Assembly (NCBI GenBank): GCA_047602185.1
Contig: JASGHY010000001.1
Coordinates: 5,890,001 to 5,954,000 of the forward strand
DNA: 64,000 nucleotides
Source of the DNA: PMP191F sp047602185
GTDB lineage: Bacteria > Bacteroidota > Bacteroidia > Chitinophagales > Chitinophagaceae
Direction of reading: 5' to 3'
Made by a program: the position numbers and the translations under genes
Shown: piece after piece, positions 34,433 to 43,071 of the stretch
How positions within the stretch are numbered: the stretch's first letter is position 1
Layout of the letters: each line of letters begins with the position of its first letter
The notes under the pieces: model-generated
The model's database searches: none
The model's input: the letters and a program-made list of their open reading frames with translations, nothing else
Told to the model about the DNA's origin: nothing

Positions 34433-34820
34433 GAATGATATAATTAGGCGATGAATGTACGAGGACTACTGAAATATTCTTGACCGGCTGTCAAATAGGA
34501 CAAAAGCAGGCAGTAATTGAGTATTTACGGTGAGGTGCATAACAACCGGTTAACAAATTACGAACATGCCCCGGGTTTACAGGAATGTTCCCGTAAAGCC
34601 AGGGCATGTAACTATTGTTTTGAATTATCTCGTTCTTCGCTGATAGGAAAGCAAACCTGTCAGGTCTGCCCTGAGCAGGTTGATTATTTTCAGAAGGAAA
34701 ATCTGCTTCGCAGCTTAGACCTGACAGGTTAAGCCTGCTGAACGCAGTTTGCCTGTATCAGGATTGCCAGTTGAATTAAATCAGATCTCAAAATCCCATA
34801 ATCCCGCAATCATCCGATTG
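34433..34820. other. 388-bp gap with a MITE-like repeat
   Basis: It lies between the S9 peptidase start and the ABC transporter end. It holds the element at 34640-34765 plus a run of 'atctcaaaatcccataatcccgcaatc' type words (34783-34815). No gene is seen. Confidence 0.6.
34640..34765. repeat. MITE-like inverted-repeat element, copy 1
   Basis: The ends are imperfect inverted repeats: the left starts 'gataggaaagcaaacctgtc' then 'aggtct', the right is 'agacctgacaggtt' and later 'cagtttgcctgtatc'. The AGACCTGACAGGTT core is a perfect inverse of the left core. The interior has no ORF. Copy 2 is at 42905-43035 and a half copy at 15299-15345. No transposase is in the window. Confidence 0.7.
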
Positions 34821-36656
34821 CTATCTCACCTCCTGCATTTCCACCAGTTTGCGGTAGAAGCCATTCTGAGCAATGAGAGAATCGTGTGTGCCGCGTTCTA
34901 CGATCTGTCCTTTTTGTAGTACAATGATCTCATCAGCATGACGGATAGTGCTGAGACGGTGGGCAATAACGATGCTGGTACGGTTCTCCATCATTTTGTT
35001 GATGGCATCCTGCACCAGTCTTTCACTTTCAGTATCGAGAGAAGAAGTTGCCTCATCCAGGATCAGGATCGGGGGATTCTTCAATACGGCACGTGCAATG
35101 GTCAAACGCTGGCGCTCGCCACCGCTCAATTTGCTGCCACGGTCACCGATATTGGTCTGGTAATTTTCTTCCTTCTGCATTATGAAATTGTGTGCATTGG
35201 CAATTTTAGCTGCCTGCTCAATATCATCAATGGTAGCAACAGGATTGCCCAGTGAAATATTCGCTGCGATGGTATCATTAAACAGGATGGGTTCCTGCGT
35301 TACAATACCGATCTGGTCACGCAAAGAGAGTAGGGAAATATCTTTAATGTTGATACCATCTATCAGCAATTCACCGCTGCTCACATCGTGAAAACGTGGT
35401 ACCAGGTCTGCAAGGGTTGATTTACCTGCGCCTGAAGAACCTACCAATGCAACAGTTTTACCTTTTTCAATGGTGAGATTGATATTGTGTAAAATAGTTA
35501 CATCATCATATTTAAAAGTAACATTGCGAAACTCAATGCTCTTGTTAAAGCCGGTTATCTGTTTAGGATTCGCATTTTCATTAACGGTAACAGGCGCTTT
35601 CAATATCTCTTCAATGCGGCCTATAGCTGCGCTACCTCTTTGTGCATTATAAAATGCAGTAGATAAAGATTTAGCTGGATTAATGATCTGTGTAAAGAAT
35701 ACAATATAAGTGATGAATGCATCAGATTGTAATGCTTTCCCGCCTATCAGGTCTGTGCCTCCTAATACCAATTGCCCACCAAACCATAATACGCAGCACA
35801 ATACAATTACTCCGAGAAATTCTGACATTGGAGAGGCCAGATCTCTGCGGAAGTTCATTTTGTTGCGGATATGATTCAGAGCACTGTTAGTACCTAAAAA
35901 TTTTGACTGCAATAATTTCTCTGCATTGAACGCTTTGATTACACGTAAACCACCCAATGTTTCATCCAGTATAGACATTAATATGCCCATTTTTTCCTGG
36001 GCAACATTGGACTGCTTTTTTAATGACCGGCTTACGCGACCAATGATAAATCCTGTAAGTGGTAACAATACTAAAAGAAAAAGAGACAAGGTAGGGCTCA
36101 ACATCACAAGGCCTGTCAGGATTACTAATATTGTCATTGGTTCCCTGATAAGCCCTTCCAGGGTTGCCATTACACTCCACTCTACTTCGTTAGCGTCATT
36201 ACTCATGCGACTGATAAGGTCGCCTTTACGTTGCTCAGTAAAAAAGCCAATAGGCAGTTCCAGGATCTTTATGTAGAGATCAGCGCGAAGGCGGGTCATA
36301 ACGTAGTTACGCATAGGAGCCAGCACCCGATAAGAAAGATAAGTAAATGCGTTTTTCAGGAAGATAGAGGTAATGATCACAACACAGATAAAGCCAAGAG
36401 CATATACTTTGCTGTGGTCATCAATCAATTTGGTTAAGATGTATTTGAGATAAAGCAGGATAGATTCTGCTGAAAAATGCCATTCAGGCTTTACGCGAAC
36501 CGGAGCGTCTTTGCCAAACAACAGTTGCAAAAAGGGAGCAAGCATTGCCAGCGATACTAAAGAGAAGAGTATTGATAACAGGTTGAAAATAAAGTATAGT
36601 ACGATGCTTCCTTTCTTGTCACGGAGATAATGTAAAATCGTCGAAAAACGCTTCAT
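34821..36656 (-). CDS. MsbA-like ABC exporter (fused membrane and ATPase domains)
   Basis: 611 residues. Six transmembrane helices in 1-320, starting at IVLYFIFNLLSILFSLVSLA, then an ATPase domain with Walker A VGSSGAGKST, signature LSGGERQRL, Walker B PILILDEATSSLD and the H-loop IVIAHRLST. It is a half transporter that should act as a homodimer, exporting lipid A-type lipids or drugs; the sequence alone cannot decide. It is a single gene divergent from rbfA. Confidence 0.92.
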   Translation of the reverse strand: MKRFSTILHYLRDKKGSIVLYFIFNLLSILFSLVSLAMLAPFLQLLFGKDAPVRVKPEWHFSAESILLYLKYILTKLIDDHSKVYALGFICVVIITSIFLKNAFTYLSYRVLAPMRNYVMTRLRADLYIKILELPIGFFTEQRKGDLISRMSNDANEVEWSVMATLEGLIREPMTILVILTGLVMLSPTLSLFLLVLLPLTGFIIGRVSRSLKKQSNVAQEKMGILMSILDETLGGLRVIKAFNAEKLLQSKFLGTNSALNHIRNKMNFRRDLASPMSEFLGVIVLCCVLWFGGQLVLGGTDLIGGKALQSDAFITYIVFFTQIINPAKSLSTAFYNAQRGSAAIGRIEEILKAPVTVNENANPKQITGFNKSIEFRNVTFKYDDVTILHNINLTIEKGKTVALVGSSGAGKSTLADLVPRFHDVSSGELLIDGINIKDISLLSLRDQIGIVTQEPILFNDTIAANISLGNPVATIDDIEQAAKIANAHNFIMQKEENYQTNIGDRGSKLSGGERQRLTIARAVLKNPPILILDEATSSLDTESERLVQDAINKMMENRTSIVIAHRLSTIRHADEIIVLQKGQIVERGTHDSLIAQNGFYRKLVEMQEVR

Positions 36657-36722
36657 GTCGCTTAAAATAGTGAGTAAAACGGTGCAAAGTAACTAAATTT
36701 ACCGTTCTAATACGTTAAGGAA

Positions 36723-37097
36723 ATGCAAGAAGGAAAACGACAGAAACAGGTAGCCGCATTACTGAATGAAGAACTGAACCCTATCTTTCAGCGACTGGGG
36801 TTGAATATGATCGATGGAGGAATGGTATCTATCTCGTCGGTTAAGATCACTCCGGACCTGTTAGAGGCACGTATTTACCTGAGTTTTTTCCAGGCAAAAG
36901 ACACCGCAGCAGCTTTAAAGAAGGTAGAAGACCGTGGCTGGGAGATCAAGAAAGAGCTGGCAGCTAAGGTAGGTAAGCAATTGCGCCGTATGCCCGAGCT
37001 GAGGTTCTATCATGACGATACACTCGATTATGTGTTCAAGATGGAAGAAGTGTTTAAGAAAATCAAAGACGACGAGAAAAAGGAAGACGGGGAGTAA
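36723..37097 (+). CDS. rbfA: Ribosome-binding factor A
   Basis: Small KH-fold protein that helps maturation of the 30S subunit (16S 5' end). 124 residues, normal length. Typical features are the N-terminal KRQKQVAALLNEEL, VSISSVKITPDLLEARIYLS, and the C-terminal LRFYHDDTLDYVFKMEEVFKK. It is followed after 79 bases by the LolE-like permease gene, probably in one transcript. Confidence 0.95.
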   Translation: MQEGKRQKQVAALLNEELNPIFQRLGLNMIDGGMVSISSVKITPDLLEARIYLSFFQAKDTAAALKKVEDRGWEIKKELAAKVGKQLRRMPELRFYHDDTLDYVFKMEEVFKKIKDDEKKEDGE

Positions 37098-37176
37098 GAA
37101 GGCCTGGTCAGGTATTGACCAGAATACTGACGATTAATAATAACAGCGACTAACGTTAAACTTTAAACCTGTAATC

Positions 37177-38400
37177 TTGAACTTCCTGTTCGCCTGGCGC
37201 TATTTTAAAGCAAAGAAATCTACCAATGCCATTAACATCATTGCATGGATAAGCATGGTGGCTATTATGTGTATCTCATTTGCTTTTATTGTGGTGCTGA
37301 GTGTGTTCAATGGTTTTGAAGGACTGGTAAAATCACTGTATTCTTCTTTTTATACTGATGTACAGGTAAGTGCTACACAAGGCAAGGTTATTACTGTAAC
37401 ACCCGAACAGTTGCAACAACTACGGGGAATAAAAGATATTGCAGCCTACTCATTGATTGCCGAGGATAAAACACTACTGATTAACGGCGATATACAGGTC
37501 ATCGTACAATTAAAAGGTGTTGACTCATCTTACCTGGATGTAACCAATGTTGCACCTAAAGTGTTCCGTGGTACTTTTCAAACAGGTACAGCAGAACAGC
37601 CAGACCTGGTACTGGGCAGTGGTGTAGAAAATGCGTTGATGCTTCGCTCCGATAAAAACATTTATCCCCTTACTACCTACCTCTTCAGACGTGGAATGGA
37701 CATTAATGTAAGTGATCCTTACCAGTCAGTGGCTGCCGCAAAGATCAATACTGCCGGTACTTTCCTTATTCAGCAGGATATTGATAATAAATATGCACTT
37801 ACCAATATTGATTTCATGCGCCAGATGATGGGGCTGAAAGAAAATGAATATACAGGCGTAGAGATTGCATTGCATGATGAAAAGAAAGCCGACCTGGTGA
37901 AAAAGCAACTGGGCAGCATCTTTGGCAAAGCTTATCATATTCAAACGAAGTATGAACAGAACAGCAGTTTGTACAACGTTATGAACGTTGAGAAATGGGC
38001 TATTTACAGCATCCTTACGCTGATGCTGGTGGTAGCTGCCTTTACCATGATCGGCGGGCTTACCATGCTGGTGCTGGAAAAGCAGAAAGATATCCAGGTG
38101 TTGAAAGCAATGGGTGCCGGAAGAGGGCTGATCCAGAAAATATTTTTAAGTGAAGGATTGTTGCTCGCTATACTGGGTGCCGCTACCGGTATTATTCTCG
38201 CAATTATATTCTGCTGGTTGCAGGTAAAATATAAACTGATAGCGTTGGAGGGCGGTACCTTCCTGATTGATTACTATCCCGTAAAATTAGTTCCCGCAGA
38301 TTTTTTACTCGTAATTGTTACTGTATTGTTTGTAGCCCTGGTAGCTGCATGGTTCCCCTCCCGCAAAGCTGCACTACAGCCAATTGAATTGAAGAGTTAG
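37177..38400 (+). CDS. FtsX/LolE-type ABC transporter permease, TTG start
   Basis: A 407-residue permease with one N-terminal helix (about 18-45), a large periplasmic domain and three C-terminal helices (about 265-400). This is the LolC/LolE layout for moving lipoproteins from the inner membrane to the periplasmic carrier. The N-terminus MNFLFAWRYFKAKKSTNAIN is family-typical and begins at a TTG; the frame upstream has a stop at 37141 and no ATG, so TTG is the start. The ATPase partner is not adjacent. Confidence 0.9.
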   Translation: MNFLFAWRYFKAKKSTNAINIIAWISMVAIMCISFAFIVVLSVFNGFEGLVKSLYSSFYTDVQVSATQGKVITVTPEQLQQLRGIKDIAAYSLIAEDKTLLINGDIQVIVQLKGVDSSYLDVTNVAPKVFRGTFQTGTAEQPDLVLGSGVENALMLRSDKNIYPLTTYLFRRGMDINVSDPYQSVAAAKINTAGTFLIQQDIDNKYALTNIDFMRQMMGLKENEYTGVEIALHDEKKADLVKKQLGSIFGKAYHIQTKYEQNSSLYNVMNVEKWAIYSILTLMLVVAAFTMIGGLTMLVLEKQKDIQVLKAMGAGRGLIQKIFLSEGLLLAILGAATGIILAIIFCWLQVKYKLIALEGGTFLIDYYPVKLVPADFLLVIVTVLFVALVAAWFPSRKAALQPIELKS

Positions 38401-38426
38401 TTGGTTATAAGTTGTAGGTTATAAGC
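38401..38426. repeat. Family-B word repeat, left arm
   Basis: 'ttggttataagttgtaggtt' then 'ataag'; inverse of 38509-38530. The pair encloses the terminator hairpin at 38480-38508. Confidence 0.75.
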
Positions 38427-38479
38427 GGGTTGCCACTATTTAGATTTTCCTGTTATCTTGTTCAGGTACATAAAATAAT

Positions 38480-38508
38480 AAAGCGCCGTATATCATACAC
38501 GGCGCTTT
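38480..38508 (-). terminator. Terminator of the transketolase subunit gene
   Basis: Ten-base perfect stem AAAGCGCCGT / ACGGCGCTTT. In the leftward direction it is followed by ATTATTTTATG. It may also stop the rightward permease transcript, though without a T tract on that side. Confidence 0.8.
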
Positions 38509-38530
38509 ACCTATAACTTAGAACTTATAA
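38509..38530. repeat. Family-B word repeat, right arm
   Basis: 'acctataacttagaacttat' then 'aa'; inverse of 38401-38426. Confidence 0.75.
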
Positions 38531-38537
38531 TCTGTTC

Positions 38538-39374
38538 TTAATAATCTCCCAGTGTTTCCGGCAATTGAGCCAGGGCTTTTGCCAGTTGCTCATCATTAGG
38601 AGCAATGCCATGCCATTCGTGATGACCTTCCATAAAATCAACACCTTTACCCATTACTGTCTTCATCAGGATGGCGATAGGTTTACCTTTGCCAACAAAG
38701 CTTTTAGCTTTTTCCAGTGTAGCAACTACGGCATCAACATCATTACCATTATCCAGGTGAATTACTTCCCAGCCAAAAGAAAGGAATTTAGCAGGCAGAT
38801 CACCCAGTGACATTACCTGGCTGGTAGGACCGTCAATCTGCTGACCATTCCAGTCAACTGTAGAGATCAGGTTATCAACCTTATGGTGAGCGGCAAACAT
38901 AATTGCTTCCCAGTTCTGGCCTTCATCCAACTCTCCATCGCCATGAAGCGTATATACTATATGAGGGTCGTTGTTTAATTTTTTCGCTAAAGCAGCTCCG
39001 ATACCTACACTCATGCCCTGGCCCAATGAACCACTGGCCATACGAACACCCGGCAGGTGCTCATGAGTAGTGGGGTGGCCCTGCAGCCTTGAATTGAGCT
39101 TACGGAAGGTGGCAAGTTCTTTGATGTCGAAATAACCAGATCTTGCCAGTGTTGAGTAAAATACAGGAGAGATATGCCCATTAGAGAGGAAAAATACATC
39201 TTCGTTGGTCCCGTTCATGTCAAATTTGGGATTATGCTGCATCACTTTAAAGTAAAGTGCAGTGAAATAATCAGCACATCCCAGTGAGCCGCCGGGGTGA
39301 CCGCTGGCTGCACCGTGCACCATACGAACGATGTCTCTGCGTATCTGCGTGGCAATCTCTTGTAATGAAGGCAT
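38538..39374 (-). CDS. Transketolase, N-terminal (TPP-binding) subunit
   Basis: 278 residues, the thiamine-diphosphate half of a split transketolase of the pentose phosphate pathway. Motifs are VHGAASGHPGGSLGCADYFT, MASGSLGQGMSVGIGAALA, and the TPP/Mg motif GDGELDEGQNWEA with the closing Asn in VDWNGQQIDG. The C-terminal pyrimidine-binding half is normally the next gene, but here the next leftward neighbour is a convergent permease, so the partner must be elsewhere. Confidence 0.92.
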   Translation of the reverse strand: MPSLQEIATQIRRDIVRMVHGAASGHPGGSLGCADYFTALYFKVMQHNPKFDMNGTNEDVFFLSNGHISPVFYSTLARSGYFDIKELATFRKLNSRLQGHPTTHEHLPGVRMASGSLGQGMSVGIGAALAKKLNNDPHIVYTLHGDGELDEGQNWEAIMFAAHHKVDNLISTVDWNGQQIDGPTSQVMSLGDLPAKFLSFGWEVIHLDNGNDVDAVVATLEKAKSFVGKGKPIAILMKTVMGKGVDFMEGHHEWHGIAPNDEQLAKALAQLPETLGDY

Positions 39375-39617
39375 ATGAACTGTCTTTAAATTAATGCTGG
39401 CAAAACTACAGGAAAATGCATTGCATTGCCCTTACATGGTAAATTTTTCTTTATTATTTCATCGTGGAAACTTTTAATTCTCAGCAATAAAGACTTTGGA
39501 GCGGGAGTTGTTATTCGAAAATAAGGCTGTAATTTGCAGAATAGTTTTGAAACGTATAAGAGGGCGGGATTAGCAGCACGTATGTCATAATACGTATATA
39601 TAATCAAAATCAGGCTA

Positions 39618-40748
39618 ATGTTTGACGTATTATTTTCTGTTGCCATTTCTTTTGCTATCACTTTCCTGGCAATCCCTGTTATTATAACAGTGGCTGAACG
39701 AAAGAAGTTATACGATATTCCTGATGAGCGTAAAGTGCATCAGAACCCTATTCCTTCTCTTGGTGGCCTGGGTATTTTTGCCGGCTTCATTATCTCCTGT
39801 TTAATTACGATCCCCTTTGCCGGGGCTTCAGAGTTCCAATACTTTTTCGCTGCAGCCTTTGTTATTTTCTTCCTCGGTCTGAAGGATGATATCCTGGTCA
39901 TCTCACCAATCAAGAAATTTATTGGCCAGGTACTGGCCGCTTTTCTTATAGTGTACAAAGGCAATGTACAGATCAGCAGCATGCATGGCTTTCTCGGTAT
40001 CTATGAGTTGCCGGAAATGTTCAGCCTGCTGTTCACCTATCTCACCATTATTGTAATTGTCAATTCGTTTAACCTTATAGATGGTATTGATGGTTTAGCC
40101 GGTAGCCTTGGCTTAATGGCTACTACAGTTTTTGGCCTTTATTTCCTTGCGGTACAGATGCCTGCCTATGCGGTATTATCATTTGCGCTGGCGGGTAGTC
40201 TTGCAGCTTTCCTGTTGTTCAATTTTCAGCCTGCTAAAATATTCATGGGTGATACCGGTTCCATGCTTATCGGGCTTATCAATGCAATACTGGTAATAAG
40301 GCTGATCAACGTGGCAGATGTACCAGATGTACCCGTACCATTGGGCGCTGCACCGGCTATAGGGTTTGCCATTCTGATGATCCCGCTGCTGGATACGCTG
40401 CGTGTGTTCGCAATACGCATTCTGCACGGCCGTTCTCCCTTCAGCCCGGATAGAAATCACATTCATCACTTATTGCTCGATCAGGGCCTTTCGCACAGGG
40501 CTATCGCATTGACCCTGGTATCAGTAAATATCTTCTTCATTATTGTGGCATATGCCGGCCGTCACTTGCTGGGCTGTACCTGGATGATACTGGGTATCGG
40601 TGGTGTCTTCTTTGCCGGTATAGCTGTGCTGTATTATACCCGTAGCAAAAAGCCCCGCTTGTTTGTAGCGAAGGCTGCCGAAGCAGATAAAAACGCTTCT
40701 AAAATAGTTCCGCTTACACAGGATACCATCCTCGAACAGAAAAACTAA
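39618..40748 (+). CDS. MraY/WecA-type undecaprenyl-phosphate sugar-1-phosphate transferase
   Basis: A 376-residue membrane enzyme with about 10-11 transmembrane helices. It transfers a sugar-1-phosphate (usually GlcNAc-1-P) from UDP-sugar to undecaprenyl phosphate, starting surface polysaccharide synthesis. Motifs are DIPDERKVHQNPIPSLGGLG, GLKDDI, NLIDGIDGLAGSLGL, FMGDTGSMLIGL and the His motif RNHIHHLLLDQGLSHR. The basic-loop His pattern points to the WecA/TagO group rather than MraY itself. A C-terminal cytoplasmic tail follows the last helix. Confidence 0.92.
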   Translation: MFDVLFSVAISFAITFLAIPVIITVAERKKLYDIPDERKVHQNPIPSLGGLGIFAGFIISCLITIPFAGASEFQYFFAAAFVIFFLGLKDDILVISPIKKFIGQVLAAFLIVYKGNVQISSMHGFLGIYELPEMFSLLFTYLTIIVIVNSFNLIDGIDGLAGSLGLMATTVFGLYFLAVQMPAYAVLSFALAGSLAAFLLFNFQPAKIFMGDTGSMLIGLINAILVIRLINVADVPDVPVPLGAAPAIGFAILMIPLLDTLRVFAIRILHGRSPFSPDRNHIHHLLLDQGLSHRAIALTLVSVNIFFIIVAYAGRHLLGCTWMILGIGGVFFAGIAVLYYTRSKKPRLFVAKAAEADKNASKIVPLTQDTILEQKN

Positions 40749-40838
40749 CACCCGGATATTTAGGGAGTTAGGAATTAGGGGATGGGTTATATCTCAAAAT
40801 ATCGAAATCACAAAATCCGCAATTCTCCGCTGATTCTC

Positions 40839-40869
40839 TTTGTGCAATTTTTGAATTAATGTAGGTTTG
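40839..40869 (+). promoter_or_regulatory. Bacteroidota-type promoter of frr
   Basis: TTTG at 40839-40842, 19 bases of spacer, then TAGGTTTG at 40862-40869, 22 bases before the frr ATG. Both boxes and the spacing fit the sigma-ABfr consensus. It is the best promoter match I found in the window. Confidence 0.65.
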
Positions 40870-40891
40870 CAGCGCATTCAATGTTTAAATT

Positions 40892-41455
40892 ATGTCAGAC
40901 GAATTAAATCTAATCGAAGAACAGTTGCAGGAGGCCATGAAAAAGGCGATTGCACACCTGGAAGCAGAACTGGTAAAAGTTCGTGCCGGTAAGGCTTCTC
41001 CCACCCTGGTAGATGGAATTGTAGTGGATTATTATGGTAGCGCAGTGCCCATCAGCCAGGTAGGAAACGTTAGCGTGGCAGACGCACGTACGCTTACTAT
41101 TCAGCCCTGGGAAAAAAATATGCTGCAGCCAATTGAGCGTGCTATTATTGCCGCCAATATTGGTATCAATCCGCAGAACGATGGTAATATGATCCGCCTG
41201 TTTATGCCCCCGCTTACAGAAGAGCGCAGGAAAGAACTGGTGAAAAGAGCACAGGGAGAAGGAGAGCATTCAAAAGTAGCGATCCGCAACCTGCGTCGTG
41301 ATGCTATGGAGCAGGTAAAGAAACTACAGAAGAACGGCCTGAGTGAAGATGTGAGTAAAGATGCAGAAAAAGATATCCAGGAAACTACTGACAGGTATAT
41401 AGTGCTTGTTGATAAACATCTTGCCGCCAAAGAAAAAGAGATCATGACGGTATAA
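40892..41455 (+). CDS. frr: Ribosome recycling factor
   Basis: Splits post-termination ribosomes together with EF-G. 187 residues, full length. Conserved stretches are KVRAGKASPTLVDGIVVDYY, PISQVGNVSVADARTLTIQP, FMPPLTEERRKELVKRA and VAIRNLRRDAMEQVKKL. In many bacteria pyrH precedes frr; here frr stands alone with its own promoter and terminator. Confidence 0.97.
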   Translation: MSDELNLIEEQLQEAMKKAIAHLEAELVKVRAGKASPTLVDGIVVDYYGSAVPISQVGNVSVADARTLTIQPWEKNMLQPIERAIIAANIGINPQNDGNMIRLFMPPLTEERRKELVKRAQGEGEHSKVAIRNLRRDAMEQVKKLQKNGLSEDVSKDAEKDIQETTDRYIVLVDKHLAAKEKEIMTV

Positions 41456-41477
41456 TTACCCTGAAATTTTTTGTGAA

Positions 41478-41513
41478 GAGGTTGTATCGAAAAACCGGTA
41501 CAACCTTTTTTTA
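41478..41513 (+). terminator. Terminator of frr
   Basis: Stem GGTTGTA (41480-41486) / TACAACC (41499-41505) followed by TTTTTTTATT. Confidence 0.85.
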
Positions 41514-41618
41514 TTCCATTACTTCAGCCCTTATTGAGATGTTGTTGCCAAAAAAACGATTCAATAACAGGTATTTAGCTCGAAAAGTAATAATTTAATA
41601 GAGTAAAACACTTAGCGT

Positions 41619-42368
41619 ATGGGAAAAGTAAAGCTGTCAGAGATCAGTACAAGGGCTCCGGAAGGAATGGACAAACAGGCTACAAAGGATACAACGCAAC
41701 GGTTATTGAGCGAATTGAACGAGCTCCAGAACCTCTTGTATGCAGAATCAAAACATTCGGTACTGGTGGTGCTGCAGGGAATGGATGCAAGTGGTAAAGA
41801 TGGGGTGGTACGCAATGTATTTGGTGGTACCATGAATCCGCAGGGTGTAAGTGTACATTCATTCAAAGTACCCACTGAAGAAGAACTGGCTCATGATTTT
41901 TTATGGCGTATACACCGGTTTGTACCATCCAAAGGAATGATAGAGGTGTTTAACCGTTCCCATTACGAAGATATTCTTGTAACACGTGTACATAAATGGT
42001 GTGATGATAAGCTGGCGCGCCAGCGCATGAAAGCGATCAACGATTTTGAACAACTGGTACAGGAGCATAACAATACAGCCATTCTTAAATTTTACCTGCA
42101 CATCTCTCCAAAAGAACAACAGGAAAGATTGAAAGAGCGTATCAAGGATCGTTCAAAACAATGGAAATACAACGAAAAAGATTTTGTAGAAGCCGCCCTG
42201 TGGGATGAGTATATGGAGATGTATGAAGATTGTTTTGATCATTGCAGCGATGTGCCCTGGACCATTGTGCCTGCTGATCAGAACTGGTACAAAGAATATA
42301 TCATTGCCAAAAAACTGCACGAGACACTCACTGGTTTTGATATGCAATACCCTGGCATCAAAAAATAA
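41619..42368 (+). CDS. Polyphosphate kinase 2 family protein
   Basis: Transfers phosphate between polyphosphate and nucleotides. 249 residues form a single PPK2 domain. Walker A is LQGMDASGKDGVVRNVF, Walker B-like is EVFNRSHYEDILVTRVH, with lid residues in LKERIKDRSKQWKYNEKD. The one-domain length and this motif set fit the class that phosphorylates AMP and/or ADP, but class cannot be fixed by eye. It appears to be a single gene, followed 114 bases later by mscL. Confidence 0.92.
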   Translation: MGKVKLSEISTRAPEGMDKQATKDTTQRLLSELNELQNLLYAESKHSVLVVLQGMDASGKDGVVRNVFGGTMNPQGVSVHSFKVPTEEELAHDFLWRIHRFVPSKGMIEVFNRSHYEDILVTRVHKWCDDKLARQRMKAINDFEQLVQEHNNTAILKFYLHISPKEQQERLKERIKDRSKQWKYNEKDFVEAALWDEYMEMYEDCFDHCSDVPWTIVPADQNWYKEYIIAKKLHETLTGFDMQYPGIKK

Positions 42369-42482
42369 CTGTATAAGCTGAATGGGTAGTTTATAGTACT
42401 GTATAGATCAATGCAACAGAAAATATCGTAAAAGTTTTATATTAGAATTGTTATCAACTGTTAATCATTAAAACCAACCGTT

Positions 42483-42860
42483 ATGGGATTTGTAAAAGAG
42501 TTTAAAGAGTTTGCCATGAAAGGCAACGTGGTAGATCTTGCTATTGGTGTAATCATCGGTGCTGCTTTTGGTAAAATTGTAAGTTCATTGATTGACGACG
42601 TTATCACCCCCCTGTTGTTAAAACCCGCGCTGGATGCCGCGCATCTTACAAGGCTTGAAGAGTTAACAGCATTTGGTACCGTAAAATATGGCGTGTTCTT
42701 ATCGGCTGTGATCAACTTCATTATCGTTGCCTTTGTACTGTTCCTTATAATAAAATTCATCAACAGGTTAAAAAGAAAAGAGGAAGCTGCTGCTCCGCCC
42801 GCTCCTACACCTACAGAAGCATTGCTTGCTGAGATCAGAGACGAATTAAAGAAGAAATAA
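42483..42860 (+). CDS. mscL: Large-conductance mechanosensitive channel
   Basis: Emergency osmotic release channel in the inner membrane, a homopentamer. 125 residues: cytoplasmic N-helix GFVKEFKEFAMKGNVVDLAI, first pore helix GVIIGAAFGKIVSSLIDDVI, periplasmic loop, second helix INFIIVAFVLFLIIKFI, then a charged helix with RLKRKEEAAA and a final LLAEIRDELKKK. All parts are intact. Confidence 0.97.
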   Translation: MGFVKEFKEFAMKGNVVDLAIGVIIGAAFGKIVSSLIDDVITPLLLKPALDAAHLTRLEELTAFGTVKYGVFLSAVINFIIVAFVLFLIIKFINRLKRKEEAAAPPAPTPTEALLAEIRDELKKK

Positions 42861-42904
42861 ATAAGACTTCTTACCCGGCCGTACTTAATCTTATCTGATT
42901 CTCC

Positions 42905-43035
42905 GTCTATAGGAAAGTAAACCTTTCAGGTCTAAGCTGTAAAAGGAAGGCTTCCTTATAAAAAGTAATAAATATTCTCAGGCAAGACCTGACAGGTTAA
43001 GCCTTTTAATTGCAGCTTGCCTATATCCGGATAGT
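42905..43035. repeat. MITE-like inverted-repeat element, copy 2
   Basis: Same ends as the copy at 34640-34765: 'aggaaagtaaacctttcagg' then 'tct' on the left, 'agacctgacaggttaagcc' then 'gcagcttgcctatatc' on the right. The left arm is slightly diverged (CTTTCAGG for CTGTCAGG). It lies between mscL and the DUF3078 gene. Confidence 0.7.
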
Positions 43036-43071
43036 CAGTTAAATCTTATTCAGAACAATTAAAATGCTAGT

